A stretch of 64,000 nucleotides of DNA from Datnioides undecimradiatus (Eukaryota; Chordata; Actinopteri; Lobotiformes; Datnioididae): the NCBI GenBank assembly GCA_008933995.1, contig WARS01000031.1, forward strand, positions 1,454,001 to 1,518,000, in the 5' to 3' direction. Every line of letters begins with the position of its first letter. Position 1 is the first letter of the stretch. Positions 1 to 11,800 of the stretch are shown here, piece by piece. The notes under the pieces are model-generated. The model was not told where the DNA came from, did not search any database, and saw only the letters and a list, made by a program, of their open reading frames with translations. Made by a program: the position numbers and the translations under genes.

Positions 1-102
1 CAATGCACTCCCTCTCCAAGTTGCCCTTCTTGCTCTCCTCAAACAGAGAGTTGGCTCTTCTGTGCCTGCGCAGGAACTGTGAGGCCGTGCTCTGGCTCAG
101 GA
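1..102 (-). CDS. gas6: gas6 coding exon 2, partial (propeptide and start of Gla domain)
   Basis: After the acceptor CTCTCCTAG the frame reads FLSQSTASQFLRRHRR, then the Gla-domain N-terminus with glutamates for gamma-carboxylation (FEES, LERECI). The exon is cut by the window edge before the rest of the Gla domain. Confidence 0.85.
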
Positions 103-770
103 CTAGGAGAGACACGGACACATAACCTGCACACTAATGTACTGTGTAAAGTTATCTTTCCACTGTACAGTGTTGTAGTTGTTATTGCAACAAGCCTATA
201 AACTGTGCACTGTGTGATTGATACTCTCTCATGGGATTAATACAAGCAGGCATATGCAGCTACATTATAATAACACATGACTGATCCCAGCAGGAATTCA
301 GTCTTCTGTTTCATCGTGACAGATGGCTGATGTGGCTGGTCTGCATGGACAAAGTGGACAACCTAATTACTCTTCAGAGAATTGGCCTGGAAAAAAGGTC
401 ATTGCGAAACCGTTATTTCCCAGAAATGACCCCTGGTTGTTGTTAAAAGCAGCTCAAGTTGACCGAGGATTGAAACGAGTCGTGACCCCTCACACTTTCT
501 GTTCTCCATTTGCTGCTCTCCTGTTAAAAGTTACCAAAAGTCCTGAAGCGGTTCCCATCTGGTCACATCCAGCCTAACGGCTGCTTTCAATCTGAGGCAA
601 CTAAATATATTGTAACAGGCTATTCCGTAAATTGCTGCATTGCGCAGGGTTCAACGTGTTAACCGCAAAAACCAAACAGTGACATACTTACATCGATAAG
701 CATCGACGAGCGTCACGAGGCATACGAGACAAGCCAAGGATTCCCCAAGTGCCCGCTTCTTTCTCCACAT
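1..770 (-). CDS. gas6: Growth arrest-specific protein 6 (vitamin K-dependent Gla protein), 5' part only
   Basis: Two coding exons (692-770 and 1-102) are visible; the gene continues past the left edge. GAS6 is a secreted ligand of the TYRO3/AXL/MER receptor kinases and binds phosphatidylserine through its Gla domain. The start codon at 770 opens a 26-codon exon whose core (LACLVCLVTLVDA) is a signal peptide. The intron is phase 1 (donor GTAAGT, acceptor CTCTCCTAG). Exon 2 then encodes a propeptide ending in the processing site RHRR (residues 39-42), followed by a Gla-domain start ANSLFEES..GNLERECI. This exon structure is that of the GAS6/PROS1 family. Protein S (PROS1) is the alternative, since ANSLFEE resembles it; gas6 is preferred because rasa3 lies next upstream on the same strand, as in human 13q34. 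Confidence 0.82.
103..691 (-). other. gas6: gas6 intron 1
   Basis: A 589-base intron. It contains a plus-strand open frame (323-577) with no recognisable protein similarity or splice logic. No other feature is seen in it. Confidence 0.7.
692..770 (-). CDS. gas6: gas6 coding exon 1 (signal peptide)
   Basis: It encodes MWRKKR.. followed by a hydrophobic core, residues 1-26, and ends in phase 1 at a GTAAGTATG donor. The start was chosen because only this frame gives a signal peptide and joins in phase to the Gla exon. The bases at -3 (A) and +4 (T) make a moderate initiation context. Confidence 0.82.
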
Positions 771-1010
771 AGTAGGGCCGTTCTTCCTGCTAGGCCACGG
801 GTTGGCTCTGAGTACAGACTGGCTGAGCACAGGTCCGTGTGACGAAAAAAAACGTTATTCTTCCCGAAAGTGTTTTCGTAGGGAGAGGGGGAGTGGCGGG
901 GGCCGCCGGGAGAGTAACTACAAACGGGTGTGAGCGCGAGGCAGCTAGGGAGCGCTGCTAACACGCTCGGGCACACCACGGCCATTGTTTTACTTACATG
1001 CCAACATGTC
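771..1010 (-). promoter_or_regulatory. gas6: gas6 promoter / 5' UTR region, CpG-rich
   Basis: Sequence directly upstream of the gas6 start is much richer in CG dinucleotides than its surroundings (for example 895-970), as expected for a CpG promoter. No TATA box is evident and the transcription start cannot be fixed from sequence. An upstream ATG in strong context (ACAATGG, 985-983) opens a 90-codon frame that overlaps the gas6 start out of frame. Confidence 0.45.
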
Positions 1011-4000
1011 GCTGTTTTGAGTGGCTGAACTCATGCAGAAAATAGGTTTACAAAGCTTGTTTTACTAAAAGTAGTCAAAAGGTCACCAAAACGACGTAAA
1101 TGTGGCAGAAAAAGTAACCTTATATGACAAACTACATAGCAAACATTGCAAAGCAACCTTTTTATTCTCAACTTTCAAGTGACTGGTCAATGTGCTGTTG
1201 CTAGGCGACAACGTTTCTTCGTCTCGTCAATATAACGGGTATGTCAAAGTCAGCATAAATACACTTATCAGTCCCTTTTAAAACCCCTTTTATCCCCGCG
1301 TGTGTATCTGTGTGTGTGTGTGTGCTCTGGCTTCCTGTTCCCAACTGTTTCATTGTCTCCTGCATTGGCTGTTTGATGGTTTCATCTTGTTTGCCCTCCA
1401 TCCCTCTATTGTTTGAGACCCCCTTTGTTCCCTGTTTCTGTATTTTCCATATATTTCTAAGTGTTTCCCTTAGCTCCATATGTTTCTTGACAACTGCATT
1501 GGGCCCCATCCTTTTTTTGTTTCTGCAGTCAGTCTCTTGGTTAGAAACGTTATTTCTGGCACAAAAACCTGGCGTCATGTCATGATTTGCTTCAAATGCA
1601 TAGCAATTTGAATCCCAAAGGCCACATTAGAGATTCTGCTATAAATATTCTAAAAATTAATTCACTAGGGTGCAATTAGTCATCAGCCTTTCTCCTTATC
1701 TGCTGTTCTCTTGAAAGACTTGGATCTTTTCACTTACACAGCATGTCATGTGCACGACATACAGTTAATGCAAAAATGCTGATGGGGGATTTCAATGAAC
1801 ACATGCAACCACTTTTTTGCAATTTGATTCAACAAGACATCCATTTTAAGCTATTAGGGCAAAAATCTGGTGATTCACTGTGCATGACTGTGGACAAATG
1901 TTAAAGCTGATGGACCACACAGTGAAAAGGTTGACATCAGTCAGAAAGCATTTGTCTGAAACTGATTGTAGACCTTTTCTAACGGAAACAAAATGAAGCT
2001 CTTAATGTGAATATGTACACTGTAGTTTAACGACAAACTGAACTGTTAAAACAAATGACACAGACAACTGCATTTGCATTAATATTGGTTTCATTTAGTT
2101 ATTCAGGAGAAAAAAACATCACATTTTCACCATTCATTCAACTGTTTTCTGTACACATATAACAGGCTTATTTTAATACTTTTAAAATATTTGTACAAAA
2201 TACACTGTTCTCCCTTTTATAATATGTGTTTATCTGAAGAGGCATTTTACTGCAAAAGGTCAGCAGATGTGCGTTGTTAATTTGTGATAATTTGATGGGC
2301 TGAAAGATTGTTAATATTATTGCATGCTGAAACATCATTATTGCATAAGTCATTCCTTTTGTGGGATTCAGGGTGAAAAGTTGCCATTACTGTAACTGCC
2401 ATTACCCCACCAACTTTTACTGGAAATGATAATAAATATGATCACCAAGTTAGGGATGAGAGACAGAGCTTTTGGTGGTTTATAATTGAGTCCAAGTCTC
2501 CTTGGTCTTGGCAAAAACAAAACTGCTAAATTTGATAAACCTGAGGAGAGTTAGTAACTGGTGGAAACAAACACTCACCAAAGTTCAGAGGTTAAAACAA
2601 TGCTGTTCTCTCAATGTTATTACTCTGTTACATACATAAAATGTTTGGGGAGAATATATTGGCAAAGGTTCCTTGACAAGGAACAGTGGTTCTATACAAG
2701 TGGAAAGAGAAAATACAATAGATCAGACAGTTACAGGCAGTGGCTTTCTCTTTTTTACAAAGTGGGACTATGCCTTTCCTGACCTCTAACACTGGGTTAA
2801 TTCAATTGGCAATACAACCCCTCATGTCAGCCACTCATGCACGTACTGACAAATGCACACTCAGAAACACGCACACACGCACAAAATACACACACACTCC
2901 TCAGCCATTCAGTTCAGATACACAGCGAGATTTCTGTATGACAAGACAAAGATAGAAAACAGTCAAACTGTTGAGAACCTTCCTGATAGTTTGTTGATCA
3001 ACATATTTGACAAAGAAAAAGATGTCATCAGAATAGTTGCTTGTCTGTTTTTAAAACAGTTATAGGTTGTGAGATATAAAAAACATATCTAAACAATGAT
3101 TTTTTTGTTTGTTTTTCAAAAAGATAATTTTATAAAAGTGATGACTGGCACTGTTTGGGATCCTGTGATCATGGGAACACCCATGAGGCTACATGACCAG
3201 GTGCTTAGTTTGAAAAATACAAAAACAAAAATAGTTGTGGTTTGTAGTCACCTGGTTGCACAGACGTGACTGTGGAGGCTACGGTCGCTGTGACTACAAC
3301 TATACTTCACATGCACTGGTTTGGCGATAGTGAGTGCTGATGGATATGAATGCTAATGAAAAGGGGTTTGCCTTGTGAGAAGCATAAAACAACACAACTG
3401 GTTAACAACAATAAATCCTGTACCTTCAACAGATTCTGGGGTGCTGACGGGGAGGATTCACAGCAGGCAATTTCTCAGAGGAATGCACATAAATAGGTTT
3501 TTTCAGAAACTACAGGGCGCAGCTTTGCCAAAGTAAGACGGACCTCATCTCACAAAACAGAAGAGCATTATTAGGCAGCCAACAGGGCAACACAACCAGG
3601 AACACACTATCCATTTCACAATCATATCTTGGGACAATACAGTACTGGTTAAAATGTTAGTATGACAATTAATTAGAAGTTGAACTAAAAACCATCTTTG
3701 TTAATGAACTGTTTCTGCTTTGTGACAGCGGGTTTGGCTTTTTATACTTTTTTCTGTTACACAAAGTAAAACATATGCTTATATCATATCTCCATGCGGT
3801 CTGAGGGTATGTTGACGGTCTTCAACATACGTCTTAGCCTAGCTGAGTTCAGTTACTGGATGTTGGGAATACTTATCAGCAGCAAAATTCAAAATATTTT
3901 CCATCCTCACTTGATGTGTGTGCATATCAACCATAGTTGGACTATCAACTGTGCACATCTGCAGCTACCTAGTGGCTCTTAAGCTACAGGGGGCCTTGAA

Positions 4001-5728
4001 GGCTCTATGGTCAGCATGTTGCAAACTGTTTGTAGTGCTTAAATTAATTACAAATGTTTATTAATTCTTTATGCACACTATGTACAATATACATGAAGCT
4101 GCCACTTCATTATGTACACTTGTAGAAGCCAATACAATGATATAAAAGCATTCTACCACAAGGTTCACATTCATGGTGCTCATTATGTTCAGTTTTTTGA
4201 TAAAAGTGCTCATTTATTTATATGTTGAGGTTATGATAGTGTTGCTCTGACTGCATTATATTTAGAGCTGTTTCTAATGTTCTGCCACATTCATGCATGT
4301 AAATAGGGAGGGCAAAATATTAGCAACGCTTCACATTAAAATGTAGTCCAGTATAACACCTTTAACTGTGACCTCAGCTATAAATGTTCAATTAAATTTC
4401 CTATTCCCCATGGTGGAGTTGAACATAATGAAGTGGCCACTGAATGCATATTGTAAGCACATTACTATTTCAGTTTGTATTTTGGTGAGAAAAGCATTCA
4501 CAGTGCACAGATTGCAGGGCATTAATGTGCCCCTGCCCCCTCAACAGAAACTGGTTCTAAATTTGGACATCTAATTTCTTTGCACATAGGTCAGGATGGA
4601 TTTTAATTAATCAGCCATTCAGTATATTTTGTCTATCTTTAAAGAGAAGCTGCAACTGGACATCCATAAACTCAGCTATGCTAAAGAAACTGTTCATGCA
4701 AACAGCATAAAAAGACACAATAAAGCCATCCATGAGTCAGACAAACTCGACTCAGCATAAGAAAAAATAATCTATTCAGGTGCTGGTTACACAGGGGCAT
4801 GATATCCAACCACAACTGTAACGTGAAAAGTTGAACCTAACATCTGTTAGCACATTGATGGTAAGGTTTAAAAGTGAGGGATAAAATTGCGCATTGAGTT
4901 ATTTTTGATAGCTAACGTCAAGCTGCTTTTGGCTGTGCTTGGTCCCAACAATCGTTTCTTCTGTGCCCACGACCTTCACAGCCTCCCTGAGGAGGTTGGG
5001 GACAAAACTAAAGGGGGAAAAAATACAGGTGCAAGGGAACAACATCACCCAAAGAGGGAAAATTACAGTCCTTCCTTCCTCCTAGAGTGAAATAGAATGG
5101 ATCATTTGAACAACCATTAAAATAACCAAACACAAATCAAACAAATAAAATAAGCTTTTTGAAAGTGTGCTGCGAGGCTTGTTCATCCATAGATTTGGAG
5201 GCGATTAAAGTGCGTGTTGGTCACTGTCAAAACTGTCCAGTGAAGACATTTTGTTTGTTCTCTCATCACGTCACAGAAAGGAGATCCAAAATAGATGCAC
5301 GGTATGATTATCTCTTCATTTGTATCCCTCCTTTCCTCCGCAGTTCCTCTTTTTGAAGCTGATCTGAGGTCTGGTCTCCAAAATTTGGAGTGATGCACCA
5401 TGAAACACTGCAGAAAAAAATCCATCTACACAGCTCATTCAGTCTGGTATTGACTCCTAAAACTCCTTAAAATTGAGCAACTAAGATGGAAACTTCACTT
5501 GCTTCCAGAAATGTCTTTAAAAAAGTGAAATATTCCTTTTCATGGATACATTTAACAGGAAACAAGTGAAATCAGCTCACCTTAATAAGCTATTTTATCT
5601 TTTTTTAAGGGAAAAAAAGATTTAAAACTCAATACTAGAAACTAAGCATTGTTAAAATGGATTTTTGTGCAGTAAAAAAAAAAAAAAAGCTGGTTCTGGG
5701 CATCATAGAAACAGTACACAGCGCCATG
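1011..5728. other. Interval between gas6 promoter and rasa3 stop; includes rasa3 3' UTR
   Basis: No supported coding exon. The right part must contain the rasa3 3' UTR, which runs leftward from 5728. A short TG repeat lies at about 1308-1324. The small open frames here show no protein-like composition. The remainder is AT-rich non-coding sequence. Confidence 0.5.
4057..4218 (-). terminator. rasa3: Candidate rasa3 polyadenylation signals
   Basis: Two AATAAA hexamers on the minus strand (TTTATT at 4213-4218 and 4057-4062) would give a 3' UTR of about 1.5-1.7 kb. This rests on the hexamer alone; other sites further left are possible. Confidence 0.22.
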
Positions 5729-5804
5729 CTAGATGGAGTAGGTGGAGCTCTCAGATTGCTGGCGAATGTAGCACTGAAAACTCTTGTCTCCAATCGGATG
5801 CTCC
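5729..5804 (-). CDS. rasa3: rasa3 exon 24 (stop codon)
   Basis: Residues 809-833, [20 protein letters not shown] then TYSI and TAG (5731-5729). Acceptor GTTTCCTCAG. Confidence 0.95.
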
Positions 5805-8800
5805 CTGAGGAAACAAAGAGAAAGACAGTGTTTATTTGTTGGCAGAAGGGTTCAGAGTGGTCCTTGAGGGGAAAAAATAGATCATAAACAAAATTTTCTG
5901 CCCAGATTATGAGGCAATGAGGCCAAAAATATTCACAAAGTTCTAAAGCAAAAGCTGCGGTGAAGGGAAAATCGAGGCAACAGTTAAGAGTAGAGGTTCA
6001 AGTTATGATGTTATGATGACATCATATCTTATTTGACAAACTAAAAGTGCAACATTTAATCTCAAACATACTTTAGGCACAATAAACAGGTAAGTGTAGG
6101 CTATAAAGTTGCACCACCTGCTGGCCAAAAAGGAAGTTGCTCAGCTTTCAACCTCCATTGCATTATATATACAATAAATGTAGTTTATGGTAAAATCGCA
6201 ATTTGATCTTTCAAAAACAATATTACAAAGCGTTGCTACAAGCATATATAAACAGCAAACCACATACTGGCTGCCTATCTTTGTCTTCTTGAACTTGTCA
6301 CGTTTGTACTTGGTGTGCTGCTGCTCCAAGGTCTGCACGGCTGAGACAATCTGTTTCAGGGTTTTGTAGGTCTCCTGTGGGTCATCAATGACAAAGCTGG
6401 AGTACTCCTCCTGTTCGGGCCCATCATACACAGACTTACTGCCACAGGCCTCTGTGGGGGAGCAAGGGCAGCGGGAGCGAGAGCAAGAGGCAGAGCAAAA
6501 AGTTGGAAATAAATAAACACAGACAACATCCAAAACATACCATATATGCAGGAAATATGGAGGCAAACACATGCATGCTCAGAAACAGTCCTGTCAGTGT
6601 CTGACCTTGCATCTTGATTAGTTTGGTCATGTATGTGCTGAACAGGGAATAAATCCTCTCAGTCTCTCTGTCTCCATCGACGTCCAGCTGAATGTTTGCT
6701 GGAAGACCACTGAGAACAGATGCACAGAGGAGAATGAGAGCAGAAACAAAGGACAGGAACCTGATGCTGGATAGATTTTGCCGACTTTACCTACCCAGTG
6801 CAGGGCGTACACCCAGGAGCTGTGTCTGCGGAGAGCTTGCAGCAGAGCCAGTGGCCGTTGAGGTAGGCTGATGGATGGTAGGTGCTTAAACGTTTGCGGT
6901 TGCACTGGCTGACTTTGGTCAGGATGTCGATCCAGTCGCGCGCCTCCACACAGTTGTTGGCCTGGATGTAGAGTGCACGTTCTGGTTGGATGACCTGAAA
7001 CATCTGGAGAAGGAAAAAAAGGGTCAGGAATTTAGAGAAGAATCTTAATACTTGTAGGAGTGATTTGGGCCAAATGCTAAAGGCTCCAAGGCTCGTGGAG
7101 TCCTTACATTTTTCATCTTGAAAGACTCCTCCTCCAGCCTCTCTACAGCCAGGATGTTCTCTATGGGAATGCTGCACAGAGCTCCCTCACCTGGAGTTAA
7201 AGGGAATCATATCAGACATCAGGAATTACAAAATAGTGATAATTTTATCTATTAACACAAGTTAATTGATGAATTGGTTGATTAATTGAGTTAACTTGAA
7301 CTGCATCCTAATTCTATACTATATACAAACTGTATACAACCAAAGTCTGACTTTGACTGAGGTCAAGATTAAATTGTTGACTTTTTGCAATTGTCCATGA
7401 GTTTTTTAATTGCACAGAATCAACTAGAAGCAGTTCCTGTTTGTAATGTAGCAACTGACAGTCTAAAGACTGTCATTGGATCACTCTGATACTGCAGAAA
7501 ATGTGATGATTCTCAATCTCAAGTTTTGACTCGGTCAATATGGGTAACAGACTTTCTTTTGAAGTCACCAAACAGTTGTTTGTAGGACACCAGTATGCAC
7601 CTTTGCCTTTCACTCTCTCACGCGCTGATGGGGAGGTGTGAGCAACTGTTTGAAAACCAGGTATACAAAACATATAGCAGTCTTTATAGCATAGTGTCAC
7701 TCAAAACACCTCCTTTCTTACCATTATATGTACCTAATTTTAGCTTCATCAGCTTTGATTAGGTCCACTCTTTTCATTATGCATGGCATGTTGTTTTTTA
7801 GTCTGCATATTGACAAATTTGAGCATTTTTTTGACTTTGTCACCCACCACTCGATACATAGTATGGACACACATTTGGATGCCTGCGCAGTAACTTAATC
7901 TCCCCCACATGTGTTGAACGCACATTAGGTTCAGACTATATGTACACTCAGCAGTTCCCCCCTCTCCTTTTGTCCCTCCTGCTGATTCTGAGCACACACG
8001 ATGACCTAAACAGACGAAGAAACAAGGCAACCATACGAGGATCATGGCCTCACCTTTGGTTCTGTGGTAGGTAAACTCGTGGTTGGTGAGGCGAAACCAT
8101 CTCTTCTTGAAGTTCTTCAGTCCAAACCTTTTTCTCCCCTGAGCTCTCTTAATCATAAATCTGAGGAAAAGTGGGTGGGAAATTTTGCTTAAAACGTTGA
8201 CAGATGACTTTTCACAGGCAGTATTAAAATATATCACAATACTTTTCTCTTCTCTCTTATATTTGCCTACAGTGTTAACTTGTCCAGGACCCTAATGTAT
8301 TAGGGTCTAGGTCAGTTTCTTTACTCAAAACTATTGTATTGAACCATTTCATTCTGGTTAAAGAAATCCTGCACAGTTGATTGTCTATATTTATCTTTCC
8401 ATTTACACAACTGCCTTATAGCCACCGATGTTGTAGATGTAAATAACTTCAGTATAGGGATCAAAGATTTAACAATCTAAGAGTCAAAAAGAAGGTAGGT
8501 CATTTCATTAAAGGTACCAGTGTTAATGCATATTTCACCCCATTACCTATAAATTGGGTTTTCTGGTGACCTTTTGCCAAATCATAACACAGGATTTTAG
8601 ACTGATTTCCTTCAAATAAGCCACTAGTTTCCATTTTTTTCAGTATGCAGAGTCTTGAAACTTGAGATAGCTAATCCATGACACTGAAAAATTCATGTTA
8701 TGCATGTAACTTTATATTATCGTGTCATGTGGTGATGCTGCCACAGTCAGGGATCATTTTGTGAACCGCAGGAAACTAGAGGCGAAACAAGTTAACCAGC

Positions 8801-11800
8801 AACTATTTGATTTCTTAAGCCCCATTAAAGCAAAAATGCCTGTTCTCCAATCAAGGATTTACTACTTTTCTGTGTTTAAAAACTCTATATTTTATCTTTT
8901 CTTTAATCTCTGGTTTTGTGACTTTTGGTTATAGAAAACTTTACTTTTGAATCTGTCACATTAGACTTGAATGGGCACATTTGACTATTTTAAAATTTTT
9001 TTAGTGAAAAACCATTAATTGATCAATCAAAAAAAAAACCCCAGCAGATTAATCAATAATGACTTCGAATCAGTCCAAAAAAATTAATGGTATGTTTTGG
9101 AAAATGTCTGACAGTGTTTCTTACTAATGGGATAAAACATGTGAAACTACTGGTATGGTCCTTTAAGGGAGAGTAAATACCAGGATGTTTTGTTTTAGAG
9201 TTTGAGGACCACAAGATAGATGAAATATTAAGCACCAGGGTTATAAACACCAAAGTTACTACTCTCCAAGGGAAGACTTGTATCGTTTCACACTTTGGAG
9301 CCAAAAAACGTGCTGGATTCACATCAGCCATAACGCCTTAAGCTGTGCTGGAAACTCTACTGTGTATGGTAGTGATATGGCCACAGTCTGGAGACAGGGT
9401 ATAAAGGGGTCAGGATGCGGGCAGATATGAGATCCCAGAAATGTTTGTACAGTAACCAACCCCTGCTGTCACTGTCACACCAAGCATGTCTGGCATGGCG
9501 AGGAACAAGAAGGGCTACCAGCACTACTGACACCTCCTAGGTAAGCAGGCTTAAAGGTTAACACTTTACTTTATACCATTACAGCCATTGGATGCATCAT
9601 GTCTACTGCCATGTAAATGCATAAAGACCACACGCCATTACACAGTGTCAGACGGTGTAACAGTCTTGATAGGTTGTCCCTTTTTTAAGGTCAGATATAA
9701 AGTAAAGTGCAGTAGCATCAACAGTAGCGCATGATGTTGGTGGGAGAGAGAACGGGCAGCTTGGTTTGGGGTGGGGGGGTTTACAGTGCACACACAAGGG
9801 GTCACAAGGGCAAAGCCTTTATATAGAGAAGCGCTTACCTGCCCTTCGTGCCTTTTGACCCCTTCCCATCAACCCTCTTTATAGTGAGTTTTACACTCCT
9901 ACGCCCGGTAGCAGAAACAAAAGAGGGTGGGGGTGTTGATAAGCGAGATGCTGGCACAACTACTTTCAGCTGGAAACTCTCCTCCCCCTCACAGCCTCAT
10001 TATATATATCATCACAACAACAACTCACGTGTTGTTGGAAACGCTCAGTTTACAGTCTCAGGTGCATCTTTATTGTAACTGCTCACTTTTGAAATCTGAC
10101 TATGAGGGGTCAAACATGAACAGGTAAAAACCAGCTCCACCTTTGTGACATCATGAAGAAACAGTTACTATTAGAAGTTATTATTTGGGAAATACAAGTG
10201 TTTACTTTCTGACATAGAGCTGTATGACAAGATTGATACCTTTATATTATCATTATAATAATAATGGTATCAATCTTGACATAGAGCTGTATGACAAGAT
10301 TGATACCATTATATTATCATTATAATAATAATGGAGAATTGTTTGCATGGATGAAATGAATAGCAGATTACATGTTAATGAGTTAACTTTAGAAGTGCAC
10401 ATAAACCAGATTTTGTTACTCTTGTACAGAATCAGGCACCTTGTTTCCACTTATGCTGCTCCAGCTGCTCTCCACTGCGACTTATTTACCATACATACAT
10501 CTGAGTGTGTGTGTGTGTGGTATAAATCTTCTAATCTAACTCTCCACCAGAAAACAAATATTTCTTATAACATCAAACTATTTAATTAAATTATTTTTCT
10601 GAGTCTGGACTGGTCAAACTTAATAGTCGACTCAGCTATGTTGTCTAGAAACAAGTGCCAAGACAATAATGAGCTCGTCAAATGAACACGCATTAAAGCT
10701 TATTTAGCAGTAAAACGATGACTGACATTATTGTAACAGTCACGGTGCACGTGACAGTTTTCCTACAAATACAAAAACTGAAGGAATGAATGAATGAATT
10801 ATGTTGGCTTCTTTGCAGCTTCATTGAGAGGGCACAGATTTTGTTCCACTAATATCGGTTTTAAAATAAGTTGGCTCCTCACCCCTCTTTGAGCATGATC
10901 GGTGTTTCAATACTCTTCTGATCCCACTTGCCAGAGGTGGAGATGAGGTCCAGGAACTGTGGCGGGAAGTAAAGGATGTCATATGACAACATATTTAACG
11001 TGGTGGTGAGTTTTATGAGTTTTATCTTCTGAAATCACACTCTGATGCCCTGTGTGCACTCCACTTTGACAATTCCTTTGAAATGCCTCCCTCTTGTTAA
11101 AAAACAAAATAAACAGCAGAGAAGAGATTATCTGACCATGTGTCTCCAAACTGGCGGATATTTATTGCATATAAGAAGAGAAGAGGGCGAGCACTCACAT
11201 TCTTCACAGCGTCTGCATATTTCTGCTCGTTGAAGTAGTCGTAAAATGCAGCCATGTAAGACTCTTTGAAATTGGCCTTCAGGTGAATATAGGTATGGAA
11301 AGAAAGAGCAGAAGAGAGGAAACGATTGTTAAGTTTGGTTTGAATTCAACTTTTTAGACTAAAAAAAACAAATGGGTTAGTCACCAGAATGAAAATAGGA
11401 AATATACTTTAATCAGGTAAACTCACAGATTTAGACTTGGCGAGACTTCCAAGCGTCTGGATAGTCTTGGAGATGAGAGTGAGGGTTCGAGAGGTGGCAG
11501 GATCCTGGCAAGACAAAAAGACACGGAATAAGATAAATCAAGTTCCCATTTTTATTTCTAATATGAAAATACAGCCTGACTGGGCCCTATATACCAGTTT
11601 CCAAAGGCAAGAATAAACCTTCAGCTTCAGCTTTAACAGTACTTGACAGAGACATTTTAAACTAAAATGTTCAGCTAAATACTTAAATACTGTGTTTGCA
11701 AATCAGACTCACTGGATGGTGTGGCCGTAGATGGAACAAGTTGGGGGAGAGGATGGCTGGAGCGAAGAAACGCAGGAAAATGAAACTGCTTACTGCTGTG

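Larger units (their letters stand above)
8161..10882 (-). other. rasa3: rasa3 intron 18
   Basis: A 2.7 kb intron. It holds a candidate inverted-repeat element (about 8508-9175), a denser block near 9380-9545 with splice-donor-like ends but no protein frame, and the 57-base tandem palindromic duplication at 10211-10334. No coding exon fits the RASA3 frame here. Confidence 0.6.

Noticed and set aside
323-577. Plus-strand 84-residue frame
   Set aside because: Lies in gas6 intron 1 on the opposite strand, with no recognisable protein features.
713-985. Minus-strand 90-residue frame beginning MAVVCPSVLAALPSC as a gene product
   Set aside because: It ends at a stop inside exon 1, while another frame over the same DNA gives a signal peptide that splices in phase to the Gla domain. 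Kept only as an upstream frame.
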